Of a stretch of DNA of 64,000 nucleotides, positions 42,396-50,837 are shown in pieces. Each line of letters starts with the position of its first letter. Position 1 is the first letter of the stretch. The notes beneath the pieces were generated by a model, which did no database searches, had not been told where the DNA came from, and saw nothing but the letters and a program-made list of their open reading frames with translations. This DNA is from DASXYG01 sp036502625 (GTDB taxonomy: Bacteria > Actinomycetota > Actinomycetes > Streptosporangiales > Streptosporangiaceae): the NCBI GenBank assembly GCA_036502625.1, contig DASXYG010000061.1, positions 1-64,000 of the forward strand, in the 5' to 3' direction. The position numbers and the translations under genes were made by a program.

Positions 42396-44138
42396 ATGGC
42401 AGAGATGATCGTCGAGCAGGACGTCTGGATGTCGACTCGCGACGGGGTACGGCTCGCGACCGACATCTATCGTCCGGCCGATGGCGATCGGCACCCCGTA
42501 CTTGTGCATCGGGGTCCGTATCCCAAGGACGATGACGCTTTCACTGTCGGCGTGATCCTTGACGTCAAGGCGACGATCGAGCGGGGTTACGCCATCGCCG
42601 TGCAGCAGGTGCGTGGCCGCTATGGCTCCGAGGGCGAGTGGGAGCCGGTCGTGCACGAGGCTGAAGACGGTTACGACGCCGTCGAATGGGCCGCGGCGCA
42701 ACCTTGGAGTACCGGCGACGTCGGCATCTACGGCTCGTCCTACCTCGGCTTCACCACGCTTCAGACGCTGCCGACGCGGCCACCGCACCTGCGTGCCGCC
42801 GCCGCGCTAGTAACATCGCCGGACTTGAACCAAGGTGTGGTGAGGGTCGACGGCGCCTTTCAGGTGGGACTGGCCTCGTGGTGGGCCGGCATGATGATGG
42901 TTCCGGACACCATCGAACGTCTCGACGTCCCCGAGAGTGAGAAGGCCGGACTCCGCGCGGCGCTCGGTCACATGACCGCTCATCCGTGGGAGAGCATCGA
43001 ACGTCTGCCGCTCGACGAGATCGAGGCGTTCTCTCGCGGGGCCGCGGCCTACTGGCAGACGTGGATACGCGAGAAGCCCGACTCCGGCTATTGGCAGGCG
43101 ATGAACGTCGTTGCTCAGGCCGATCGCATTGACGTGCCGCTGCTGCAGGTCGCCGGCTGGTACGAGACGTTCCACACCGTCCAGCTCGACCTCCATCGTC
43201 GCCTGCAGGCCGACCCGCGACACCGGATCATCATCGGCCCCTGGGACCACCAAGGCGCCTACGGCGCAGTGGCCGGAGGAAGCACGGCGGCCGGCGAACG
43301 CGAGTTCGGCCCGGCCGCGGAAAGCGGCGCCACGACCTTCACGCCGATCCTGCTGGACTGGTTCGACCGGTGGCTGAGATCCGACCGTCCGAGCGACGGC
43401 GGCGCCCCGCGGGTGCGCTACTTCCAGATGGGCGACGACGAGTGGCGCACCTGCGAGACCTGGCCGCCGGCCACCGCCGAGACCGTCCTGTATCTCGACA
43501 GCGCCGGCAACGCGAACACCCTCCACGGCGACGGCAGCCTGCGTACAGCGGTCCCCGGCCACCCCGGCATCGACATCTACCGCTATGACCCTCGCGACCC
43601 CGCCCCGACCGTCGGCGGCGCGACGATTCACTACATCTACGGCAACGCCGGCGTCTACGATCAGCGAGCGGTCGAGGAAAGACCAGATGTGCTGGTGTTC
43701 ACCTCGGACGAGCTGACGAGACCGCTTCAGGTCTGCGGTCGGGTCACTGCCGAGTTGTTCGTTTCCAGCGACGCCGAGGACACCGACTTCACGGCCAAGT
43801 TGGTCGACGTCGAGCCGAGCGCGTACGCGGCCAACATCGGCGACGGCATCGTGCGCTGCCGGTATCGCAACGGTGGCTCCGACGACTGGCTGACACCAGG
43901 CCGAATCACCGAGATCACTGTTGACATCGGCGACGTCGCGCACACCTTCCTGCCCGGTCACCGGGTGCGCTTGGAGCTCAGCAGCAGCAACTTCCCCCGC
44001 TACAGCCGCCATCTCAACGGCCGGGGACTCCCGGAGACCGGGCGGGCCGTCGACGCCCGGGTGGCCGAGCAACGCATCTGGTACGGCGGCGAGCACGTCT
44101 CTCGCCTGCGGCTGCAGACAACGAGCGAAGGGGCGTGA
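42396..44138 (+). CDS. CocE/NonD-family hydrolase
   Basis: 580 residues, no signal peptide. An N-terminal alpha/beta-hydrolase (peptidase S15 type) has MSTRDGVRLATDIYRP, the oxyanion region RGPYPK, nucleophile elbow GIYGSSYLGF (Ser about 122) and the His motif GPWDHQG. The C-terminal jelly-roll domain (about 350-575) ends with VRLELSSSNFPRYSRHLN. Family members hydrolyse esters or amides such as cocaine, cephalosporin esters and X-Pro peptides. Here an acyl ester of a natural product or glycoside is plausible. AAAGGGAA precedes the ATG. Confidence 0.92.
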   Translation: MAEMIVEQDVWMSTRDGVRLATDIYRPADGDRHPVLVHRGPYPKDDDAFTVGVILDVKATIERGYAIAVQQVRGRYGSEGEWEPVVHEAEDGYDAVEWAAAQPWSTGDVGIYGSSYLGFTTLQTLPTRPPHLRAAAALVTSPDLNQGVVRVDGAFQVGLASWWAGMMMVPDTIERLDVPESEKAGLRAALGHMTAHPWESIERLPLDEIEAFSRGAAAYWQTWIREKPDSGYWQAMNVVAQADRIDVPLLQVAGWYETFHTVQLDLHRRLQADPRHRIIIGPWDHQGAYGAVAGGSTAAGEREFGPAAESGATTFTPILLDWFDRWLRSDRPSDGGAPRVRYFQMGDDEWRTCETWPPATAETVLYLDSAGNANTLHGDGSLRTAVPGHPGIDIYRYDPRDPAPTVGGATIHYIYGNAGVYDQRAVEERPDVLVFTSDELTRPLQVCGRVTAELFVSSDAEDTDFTAKLVDVEPSAYAANIGDGIVRCRYRNGGSDDWLTPGRITEITVDIGDVAHTFLPGHRVRLELSSSNFPRYSRHLNGRGLPETGRAVDARVAEQRIWYGGEHVSRLRLQTTSEGA

Positions 44139-44142
44139 CCAC

Positions 44143-45027
44143 GTGCGGGAACTGAGCGGTCGGGTCGCCGTGATCACCGGCGCGGCCAGCGGGATTGGGC
44201 TCGCCCTGGCCGAGGCATTCGCGGCCGAGGGGTCGCGGGTCGTGGCCGCCGACATCGACGGGTCCGCCCTGGAAGCCGCCATCGACAAGCTGCGTGCCAC
44301 TGGGGCCGAGGCGATCGGCGTCCGTACCGATGTGTCGCGTACGGATCAGATCGAGGCGCTGGCCACCAGCGCGTTGGAGGCCTACGGCGCTGTGCACGTG
44401 CTCTGCAACAACGCCGGCGTCGGTGGGCAACGCGGACGGTTGTGGGAAGTGAACGCCAAGAACTGGGACTGGCTGTTCGCCGTCAACCTGTGGGCCGCCG
44501 TGGCCGGTGTCCGGACGTTCGTGCCGCTCATGATGGCGCACGGGGACGAATGCCACATCGTCAACACCGCGTCGATGCAGGGCGTGCTGACCGGGAACCT
44601 CGCACCGGGCAATGGCATCTACGCGATGACCAAACATGCGCTGGTCGCATATTCGGAGGCGCTGTACGGGGAGTTGATCGCGGCCGAGGCGAAGATCGGA
44701 GTCTCCGTCCTGCTACCCGGCATCACCCGGACCAACATCTGGGCGGCCGAGAAACACCGGCCGGCCGAGCTGGCCGACGACACGAGCGAGTCGCGTGACG
44801 ACAACGACCCGGCCCAGCTCGAGCACGTCCTCGCCTGGTTCGCGGGGGGGCAGAAACCGGCGTTGCTCGCCGACCTGGTCGTCCAGGCGGTCCGGGCCAA
44901 CAGGTTCTGGATTCCCGCGAACCCCAAGTACCGCGATCCCGCGGTCGCCCGGGCCGAAGGCATCTTCGACCGCACGACCCCCGACGTCCCTATGCCGGAC
45001 TTCTTCGTGCCGGGATCGGGCTGGTGA
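44143..45027 (+). CDS. SDR family oxidoreductase
   Basis: 294 residues. Cofactor motif TGAASGIG (about 11-18), CNNAG (about 86-90), catalytic S in NTASMQG and Y/K in YAMTKHA. The long C-terminal tail after the core (about 215-294) is typical of the glucose-methanol-unrelated SDR group near cyclohexanol or steroid dehydrogenases. GTG 44143 follows the hydrolase stop by 4 nt and GAAGGGG lies upstream. Substrate unknown. Confidence 0.88.
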   Translation: MRELSGRVAVITGAASGIGLALAEAFAAEGSRVVAADIDGSALEAAIDKLRATGAEAIGVRTDVSRTDQIEALATSALEAYGAVHVLCNNAGVGGQRGRLWEVNAKNWDWLFAVNLWAAVAGVRTFVPLMMAHGDECHIVNTASMQGVLTGNLAPGNGIYAMTKHALVAYSEALYGELIAAEAKIGVSVLLPGITRTNIWAAEKHRPAELADDTSESRDDNDPAQLEHVLAWFAGGQKPALLADLVVQAVRANRFWIPANPKYRDPAVARAEGIFDRTTPDVPMPDFFVPGSGW

Positions 45028-45056
45028 CCGCCACCAACCGTCGCGAAGGAGATCCG

Positions 45057-45485
45057 ATGACCTCACCGGACATCGCGCATCGCCTCGATTCGATCCTGGC
45101 CGAGTACGCCTCCCCCTCGCTCAGCCTGGCCGACCTGCTCTGCGACCGACACCCCGAGCTCCCGGCCGGCCGAGCGCGAGCTGGAGATGATCCGGCTCTT
45201 CACGTCCGGGACCACCGGCCGTGCGAAGGGCGTCAGCGTGCCGCGCTGGGCGGTGGCGTCGCCGCTGTGGTGCTCGCCGACGGCGTCACCGCCGACGACA
45301 GGCTGACCGCGTCACTGCGCGAGCACGTCAAGCGTCACTACGCCGCCCACGCCGCGCCGAACCTTAGCTGCTACCTGCCGGCGCTGCCGAAGACGCCGAG
45401 CGGCAAAGTGCGGCGCTTCCTCGTTCGCGACGCAGTCCGATCTGACCTCGCGGACGCCGACCAACGGACAGGAGAACACCAGTGA
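45057..45485 (+). pseudogene. Decayed AMP-binding acyl-CoA synthetase
   Basis: Three pieces of one enzyme remain. Residues from ATG 45057 (AAGGAG upstream) match an N-terminus (SLSLADLLCDRHP). The AMP-binding signature LFTSGTTGRAKGVSV is in the +1 frame at 45196-45240. The C-terminal domain (LREHVKRHYAAHAAPN, LPALPKTPSGKVRRFLVRD) returns to the first frame. About 400 residues are missing in two internal deletions. The remaining frame would give a useless 142-residue hybrid. The intact ancestor would have activated a carboxylic acid, a hint at the island's pathway. Confidence 0.85.
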
Positions 45486-46315
45486 GCGACAGCCCGATGG
45501 CGACTACCAGCAAGCTCTCGGACACGACCCCGGCCGGTCGGGTGAACGGAAAGGTCATCGCGGTGACCGGCGCCGCTTCCGGCATCGGCCGGGCGACAGC
45601 GCACCTGCTCGCGCTGGAGGGGGCCAGCGTCGTTCTCGTCGACATCACCGACGAGGACGGCGAGAAGGAGGCCGACGCCATCCGCTCCGCCGGAGGCGAT
45701 GCCATCTACGTCTCGGGCGACGTCACTTCGCCGACGGCATGGCAGCGTGTGGTCGAGCAGGTGCGGAACCGGTATGGGCGGCTGGACGTGCTGGTGAACA
45801 ACGCCGGCGGCGGGCAGCCGGCCGACCTGGAGAGCGAGACGCCGGACAACTGGCGCAAGGTGGTCGGCCTGAGCCTGGACGCGGCGTTCTACGGCACCCG
45901 GGCGTTCCTGCCGCTGCTCAAGGAGAACCCGGCCGGCGGCCTGATCATCAACACCTCGTCCTACGCCGGCTCGCAGGGCACCTCGATGTTCGTCTCTTAT
46001 AGCTGCGCGAAGGCGGGATTGCAGATGCTGTCGCGACTGATCTCCGTACACGCCATCGAGCGGGGCTATCCGGTCCGGTGCAACACCGTCAGCCCAGGCA
46101 TCACCGCAACCCCGAAGGTTCTCGCGAACACCGAAGGCCACTTCGATCCCGACGTGCACAAGACTTCGACGGCCGTCAAGGTCGGCCTCATGGGGCCCCG
46201 GGCTGTAGGCCAATGCGAGGACGTCGCGAACGCGGTGCTGTTCCTCGCCTCCGACGAGGCGCGGCAGGTCAACGGCGCCATCGTCGCCGTCGACGGCGGC
46301 GCAGGCGCGCTGTAG
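45482..46315 (+). CDS. SDR family oxidoreductase
   Basis: 277 residues with an unusual N-terminal extension of about 23. Cofactor motif TGAASGIG, VLVNNAGGG, catalytic Y/K in YSCAKAG, PG motif VSPGITATP and the end VDGGAGAL. GTG 45482 overlaps the pseudogene stop, so translation was coupled to the lost synthetase. Classical SDR, substrate unknown. Confidence 0.88.
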   Translation: MSDSPMATTSKLSDTTPAGRVNGKVIAVTGAASGIGRATAHLLALEGASVVLVDITDEDGEKEADAIRSAGGDAIYVSGDVTSPTAWQRVVEQVRNRYGRLDVLVNNAGGGQPADLESETPDNWRKVVGLSLDAAFYGTRAFLPLLKENPAGGLIINTSSYAGSQGTSMFVSYSCAKAGLQMLSRLISVHAIERGYPVRCNTVSPGITATPKVLANTEGHFDPDVHKTSTAVKVGLMGPRAVGQCEDVANAVLFLASDEARQVNGAIVAVDGGAGAL

Positions 46316-46342
46316 TGACGGGCGGCGGCGAGGGCAGGCGAC

Positions 46343-49153
46343 ATGCGTGATCAGGCGACCTCGACAACGACCGAACGCCTCCGGTGTGAGTACCTGGAGA
46401 ACCCGATCGGCATCGACGCCGCCCGGCCACGCCTGAGTTGGCGTTTGCGCGCTTCGCGACGCGATGTCCGCCAGACCGCGTACCAGCTCCAGGTCGCGGT
46501 CGATGCTGTGGCGCTCGCGGCGGGGGAGCTCCTCTGGGACAGCGGGCGGGTGGCGTCGGGTGAGTCGCTGCACCGCGAGTACGAGGGACCCGCGGTCGAG
46601 TCGCGATACCGGTACCACTGGCGCGTCCGGGTCTGGGATGACCAGGACGAAGCGAGCCCGTGGAGCGACCCCGCCTGGTGGGAGATGGGCCTGCTGCGGC
46701 CGGAGGACTGGACCGCGAGCTGGATCGAGGTGGGCTGCGATGAGGACCCGAAGGAGCGGCAGCCGGCGCCGTACTTGCGCCGCGTGTTCGAGCTCCCCGG
46801 CAGCGTGCGCTCGGCCCGGATCTATGTCACCGCGCATGGCCTGTACGAGCTCCACGTGAACGGTCGGCTTGTCGGCGACGAGGCGCTGCGGCCCCGGGCC
46901 ACGGCGTTCCGCAAGCGCCTCGAGTACCAGGCGTACGACGTTACCGAGTTCCTCCAGGTGGGCGAGAACGTCGTCGGCGTGGTCGTCGGCGACGGGCGCT
47001 GGCGGGGCAGCCTCTCAGCGGTCAAGGTCAAGAACGTCTTCGGTGACCGGCTGGGTGCGCTCGTCCAGGTCGAGGTCGAGCTCCTCGATGGCTCCCGCCG
47101 CACGATCACCTCGGACGGGTCGTGGCGCTCGACGACCGGTCCGATCCGGCGATCGGATCCACAGAACGGCGAGTCCTACGATGCCCGCCGGGAGCTGACC
47201 GGTTGGGCCGCGCCCGGCTACGACGACGCACGCTGGAACCCGGTCCGTCGTGTGCCGTCCGGAGGCCAGCGGCTCGTGGCCACGAGCTGCCCGCCCGTGC
47301 GGGCCAAAGAGGAGCTTGCGGCCCAACGGATCATCGTGACGCCCGACGGTCGCTCCGTGGTCGACTTCGGCCAGAACATCAACGGTTGGTGCCGGCTGCG
47401 AGTCCGCGGCCCGGCGGGCACGACAGTCGTACTCCAGCACGGCGAGTCGCTCGACGAGCACGGCAACTTCTCGCTGGCCCACCTCTCGGCCACCCGGGCC
47501 GTCCTGCTCCAGCGCGACGAGTTCACGTTGCGAGGGGCCGGTGCGGAGGAGGTCTATGAGCCCCACTTCAGCATCCACGGCTTCCGCTACGTGCAGGTGG
47601 AGGGCTTCCCTGGCGAGCTCACCCTGGAAGCCCTCACGGCCGTCGCCGTTTACTCGGACCTGCCCGTCACCGGCTCGTTCGCGTGCTCCGACGAACGGGT
47701 CAATCAGCTTCAGCGCAACATCCTCTGGAGCCAGAAGGGGAACTTCACCGACGTGCCCTCCGACTGCCCCACGCGTGAGAGGTCGGGATGGACGGGCGAT
47801 ATCCAGGTCTACGCGCCCACGGCGTCGTTCCTCATGGAGTCGGCGCCCTTCCTCGCCCACTGGCTCCGCGACCTGGCCCTCGAGCAGAGCGAGGACGGGC
47901 GCGTTCCGAGCGTCGTGCCGATCGAGCAGAAGGGCCTCCTCGGCCGGCTGACCAAAGTGCTCGACGGCTCCGCCGGATGGGGCGACGCCGCCGTCGTCGG
48001 TCCGTGGACCGTGTACCGCGCCTTCGCCGACGCCCGCTTCCTCGAGGAGCAGTACCCGAGCATGAAGGCCTGGGTCGACTACATGGACCGTTGCGCCCAG
48101 CAGCGGCACTGGACGCGCCGGCTGCGCGCGCGCAGGCCCCATGACCGTTACCTCTGGGACTCTCGGTTCCACTACGGCGAGTGGTCCGAGCCGGACGCCT
48201 TCACCAAGTTCGGCGGGCCGCTCGGCACGGTGGCCAAGCATCTGGTCCTCTCGGATCCGCCGACAGCGACGGCGTTCTATGCCTGGTCGAGCGGGCTCCT
48301 GGCCCAGGCGGCCGCGGTGCTCGGTCGGAACACGGACTCCGCGCGCTACGCGGATCTCTCGGCCCGTGTGAAGGAGGCATGGATGGCCGAGTTCGCTGGT
48401 ACGGATGCGCGGCTTCGGCCCGACCGCCAGGCGACCTATGTCCGCGCCTTGGCGTTCGACCTCGTGCCCGCGGAACTGCGCCCGGCCATCGCCGGCCGCC
48501 TCGTGGAGCTCATTCGATCTGCCGGCACCCACCTCGACACGGGTTTCCTGTCAACGCCCCTCCTCTGCCACGTACTGACCGAGACCGGTCACGTTGATGT
48601 TGCCTACGACCTGCTCGAGCAGGACACGGCGCCGTCGTGGCTCTATTCGGTGACAAAGGGCGCGACGACGATCTGGGAGACCTGGCAGGGCATCGAGGCG
48701 AGCGGAAAGCCGGTGGCCTCGCTCAACCACTATGCGTTCGGTGCGGTCGGCCGCTGGCTCTATGAGGTCGTCGGCGGCATACGGCTGGACCCCGAGGTTC
48801 CGGCCTATCGCCATGCCGTGATCCACCCGCAACCCGGTGGCCACCTCACCTCTGCTCGCGCCGGTCTCGATTCCCCCTATGGAGAGATCGTCTCGGCGTG
48901 GGAGCGCGAGGACGCCCGGCTCCGGCTGTCGGTCATCCTGCCGCCCAACACCACGGCCACGGTCCACTTGGAGGGCGCGCGGCTTGACAGTGTGCGCGAG
49001 GCCGGCGCGGGGCTGGTGAGCATGGTGGGCCTGCACGGAGCCGTGCAGGAGGACACCGCCGCCGTGCTAGAGGTCGGCTCCGGTTCCTACGAGTTCACCT
49101 GGCCGGCTGCGCCGCCGCGCTCTATGCCCGGACGCAAGGCTGGGCGATCGTGA
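46343..49153 (+). CDS. GH78 alpha-L-rhamnosidase
   Basis: 936 residues in the usual order: N-terminal beta domains (ENPIGIDAARPRLSWRL), a lectin-like domain (ASWIEVG; YVTAHGLYELHVNG), an (alpha/alpha)6 catalytic barrel and a C-terminal beta domain. The catalytic acid lies in DCPTRERSGWTGD (about 473-485), the base in TTIWETWQG (about residue 779). No signal peptide, so it acts inside the cell on imported rhamnosides. It removes terminal alpha-L-rhamnose from flavonoid, saponin or other glycosides. Last intact island gene before the right repeat. Confidence 0.94.
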   Translation: MRDQATSTTTERLRCEYLENPIGIDAARPRLSWRLRASRRDVRQTAYQLQVAVDAVALAAGELLWDSGRVASGESLHREYEGPAVESRYRYHWRVRVWDDQDEASPWSDPAWWEMGLLRPEDWTASWIEVGCDEDPKERQPAPYLRRVFELPGSVRSARIYVTAHGLYELHVNGRLVGDEALRPRATAFRKRLEYQAYDVTEFLQVGENVVGVVVGDGRWRGSLSAVKVKNVFGDRLGALVQVEVELLDGSRRTITSDGSWRSTTGPIRRSDPQNGESYDARRELTGWAAPGYDDARWNPVRRVPSGGQRLVATSCPPVRAKEELAAQRIIVTPDGRSVVDFGQNINGWCRLRVRGPAGTTVVLQHGESLDEHGNFSLAHLSATRAVLLQRDEFTLRGAGAEEVYEPHFSIHGFRYVQVEGFPGELTLEALTAVAVYSDLPVTGSFACSDERVNQLQRNILWSQKGNFTDVPSDCPTRERSGWTGDIQVYAPTASFLMESAPFLAHWLRDLALEQSEDGRVPSVVPIEQKGLLGRLTKVLDGSAGWGDAAVVGPWTVYRAFADARFLEEQYPSMKAWVDYMDRCAQQRHWTRRLRARRPHDRYLWDSRFHYGEWSEPDAFTKFGGPLGTVAKHLVLSDPPTATAFYAWSSGLLAQAAAVLGRNTDSARYADLSARVKEAWMAEFAGTDARLRPDRQATYVRALAFDLVPAELRPAIAGRLVELIRSAGTHLDTGFLSTPLLCHVLTETGHVDVAYDLLEQDTAPSWLYSVTKGATTIWETWQGIEASGKPVASLNHYAFGAVGRWLYEVVGGIRLDPEVPAYRHAVIHPQPGGHLTSARAGLDSPYGEIVSAWEREDARLRLSVILPPNTTATVHLEGARLDSVREAGAGLVSMVGLHGAVQEDTAAVLEVGSGSYEFTWPAAPPRSMPGRKAGRS

Positions 49154-49266
49154 TGCCCCGCCCTCGACGGGCTCATGCTGGTCCACGTCTTCGGCCGCGA
49201 CCGCGAAACGGCCTGACGTGCTAGCTTGTCGGCGAGCGGTCCCGGGCAGAACTGCGGATTTGCGAG

Positions 49267-49328
49267 CTCTTCATCTGCGGGTTCGGGGGTCGAGTCCCTG
49301 ACGGCGCACCATTTCGACCAGCAAGGGT
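49267..49328 (+). repeat. attR-like direct repeat (3' half of tRNA-Lys)
   Basis: 59 of 62 bases match 38496-38557, from CTCTT through TCTGCGGGTTCGGGG, the T arm, CCA and CAGCAAGGGT. The 5' half of the tRNA is absent, so it is not a functional tRNA. Its last bases carry the AAGGG and first GTG of the next gene. Confidence 0.88.
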
Positions 49329-50142
49329 GAGCGTGGCGAACCAGGTCCCCGCCGGTTGGTATCCCGACCCCTCAGGGCAACCAGGGCAGCGCTACTGGGA
49401 CGGCGTCCAGTGGACCGCCGACACCACCGCGGTGAACATGGCGGAGATCTCCGCCGTCCTCGCCGAAGTCGGCATCCAGCCGCGCCACGGCGACGGAACA
49501 CCGTTCGGCGAGCCCGTGGTCGTCGTCGACCAGTGCTCCATCGACACCCGCACCGGCTACCGCTACGACCTCTGGTCCGGCAGCGGCAACCTCCTCGCCC
49601 AGTGCACCGAGGACACCCGGACCCCCGACGTCGACACCACCCCCCTCGGCGAAGCGATCAAGCAGAACAACACCGACCGCGTACGGTTCCACGACCCCTC
49701 CGGCCGCGTCTGGGCGCAGCTCGCCCATCGCAAGACGTGGAAGAGCAAGATCACCGTCACCGGCCCGGACGGCCGCGAGCTCGGCCTGATCACCCAGAAG
49801 AACGTCATCGGGCGCGTCCGGTTCGACGTCACCGCGGGCGGCCAGAAGCTCGCCCAGCTCCGGTCCACGAACACCCGCCTGGCCGAGTTCGGCATCACCG
49901 ACCAGACGGGCACCACCGTCGGCCGGATCCTCAAGCTCGGCAACTACGCGTCGTGGCGGCCCCTGCGCGACGCCAAGGCGATCGGCCGCTACGTCCTCGA
50001 CCTCCCGGTGCGCCTGCCGCAGCCCCTGATCACCCTGGCCCTGGTGGCACCCGTCGCCGTCGACCTCGCGTTCAACCCCAGCCAGGCCGGCTACCGCAAC
50101 GCCGAACGCCTGGCCGCCAACGGCTTCAAGTCCCCTCGCTGA
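49327..50142 (+). CDS. DUF2510 / phospholipid-scramblase-like (LURP-one-like) protein
   Basis: 271 residues. DUF2510 (PAGWYPDPSGQPGQRYWDGVQWT) is followed by a scramblase/LURP-one-like beta-barrel with C-terminal hydrophobic helix (PLITLALVAPVAVDLAF). GTG 49327 lies within the right island repeat; GTG 49333 with AAGGG 5 nt upstream is equally good. Before island insertion this gene probably followed tRNA-Lys directly. It overlaps the convergent TetR gene by 17 bp. Confidence 0.85.
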   Translation: MSVANQVPAGWYPDPSGQPGQRYWDGVQWTADTTAVNMAEISAVLAEVGIQPRHGDGTPFGEPVVVVDQCSIDTRTGYRYDLWSGSGNLLAQCTEDTRTPDVDTTPLGEAIKQNNTDRVRFHDPSGRVWAQLAHRKTWKSKITVTGPDGRELGLITQKNVIGRVRFDVTAGGQKLAQLRSTNTRLAEFGITDQTGTTVGRILKLGNYASWRPLRDAKAIGRYVLDLPVRLPQPLITLALVAPVAVDLAFNPSQAGYRNAERLAANGFKSPR

Positions 50143-50731
50143 GACCGCTCTCCGCGTCCCGGGTTCCCGCCGGGGTGAGGCCGTCGATGAGGAGGGCCAC
50201 CATGCGGCGGTTGTACGCGAGGCCCTCGCCGGGGACCGGCTGGCAGAGCTGGGCGATGGCGTGCAGGAGGTCCTTGGGGCCGATGTCCGCGCGGGCCGCG
50301 CCGCCGGACGCCGCCGCCTCCAGGAGCGCGCCGAGGGTGGGGCCCAGGCGCCGCATGAAGTACGCGGGGAGCTCGTCGAACGCCGGATCGCCGGAATGGA
50401 GGGCGGTGGCCAGGCCCCGCTTCGTCGCCAGGAACTCCGTGTAGCGGTGCAGCCACATCGTGAGGGCCGTTCCCGGTTCGTGTTCGGCGCTCAGGGCCGG
50501 GCCGGCGTCGGCGCAGGCGTCGATGCCGTGCTCGATGACCGCCTTGACGAGGTCGGAGCGGCGCGGGAAGTGCCGGTACAGGGTGCCGACACCGACGCCG
50601 GCCAGGTCGGCGATCTCCTTCGCGGGGGCGTCCACGCCCGACGTCGCGAAGACGGACTTCGCCGCCTCCAGCAGCGAGCCGACGTTGCGCCGCGCGTCGG
50701 CGCGCAGCCGGCGCGGCGCGCGTTCGGACAC
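50126..50731 (-). CDS. TetR-family regulator
   Basis: 201 residues. The N-terminal helix-turn-helix is AAKSVFATSGVDAPAKEIADLAGVGVGTLYRHFPRRSDLV. The ligand domain has the common GPTLGALLEAAASGGAARADI region of actinobacterial TetRs. GTG 50731 has GGGAGG upstream. Divergent from an aldo/keto reductase across an operator region, so it probably represses both. Confidence 0.92.
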   Translation of the reverse strand: MSERAPRRLRADARRNVGSLLEAAKSVFATSGVDAPAKEIADLAGVGVGTLYRHFPRRSDLVKAVIEHGIDACADAGPALSAEHEPGTALTMWLHRYTEFLATKRGLATALHSGDPAFDELPAYFMRRLGPTLGALLEAAASGGAARADIGPKDLLHAIAQLCQPVPGEGLAYNRRMVALLIDGLTPAGTRDAESGLSEGT

Positions 50732-50745
50732 GGCACCTCCCTCGC

Positions 50746-50775
50746 TTGCTTTTCCGGAAAAGCTTTCCGTATAGT
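50746..50775 (+). promoter_or_regulatory. AKR promoter with two overlapping TetR operators
   Basis: TTGCTT (50746-50751), 18 bp, TATAGT (50770-50775) face the AKR gene. Between them lie a perfect 16-bp palindrome, GCTTTTCCGGAAAAGC (50748-50763), and an overlapping one, CGGAAA-AGC-TTTCCG (50755-50769). Both share the half-site GGAAA. A repressor here would block the promoter fully. Confidence 0.7.
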
Positions 50776-50837
50776 ACCGGAATAGCGTTCCACTTCATCT
50801 CAGGGTACGGCATCGCCGGCCCCATCGGGAGATCCCC

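Larger units (their letters stand above)
38558..49266. mobile_element. tRNA-Lys genomic island, 10.7 kb, no integrase left
   Basis: Bounded by the two 62-bp repeats. Contents are accessory: LacI and AraC regulators, three SDRs, a CocE/NonD hydrolase, an acyl-CoA synthetase remnant and a GH78 rhamnosidase. Sequence in 38.6-42.4 kb especially is less GC-rich, uses A/T-ending codons more and has fewer GTACG words than both flanks. No tyrosine recombinase, excisionase, replication or transfer gene is recognisable, so it is either a decayed integrative element or one mobilised in trans. Confidence 0.75.

Noticed and set aside
49154..49216. Possible C-terminal remnant of an island integrase, ending VFGRDRETA at a TGA (49214-49216)
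   Set aside because: The segment is under 25 residues and shows no recombinase motif; it cannot be told from chance.
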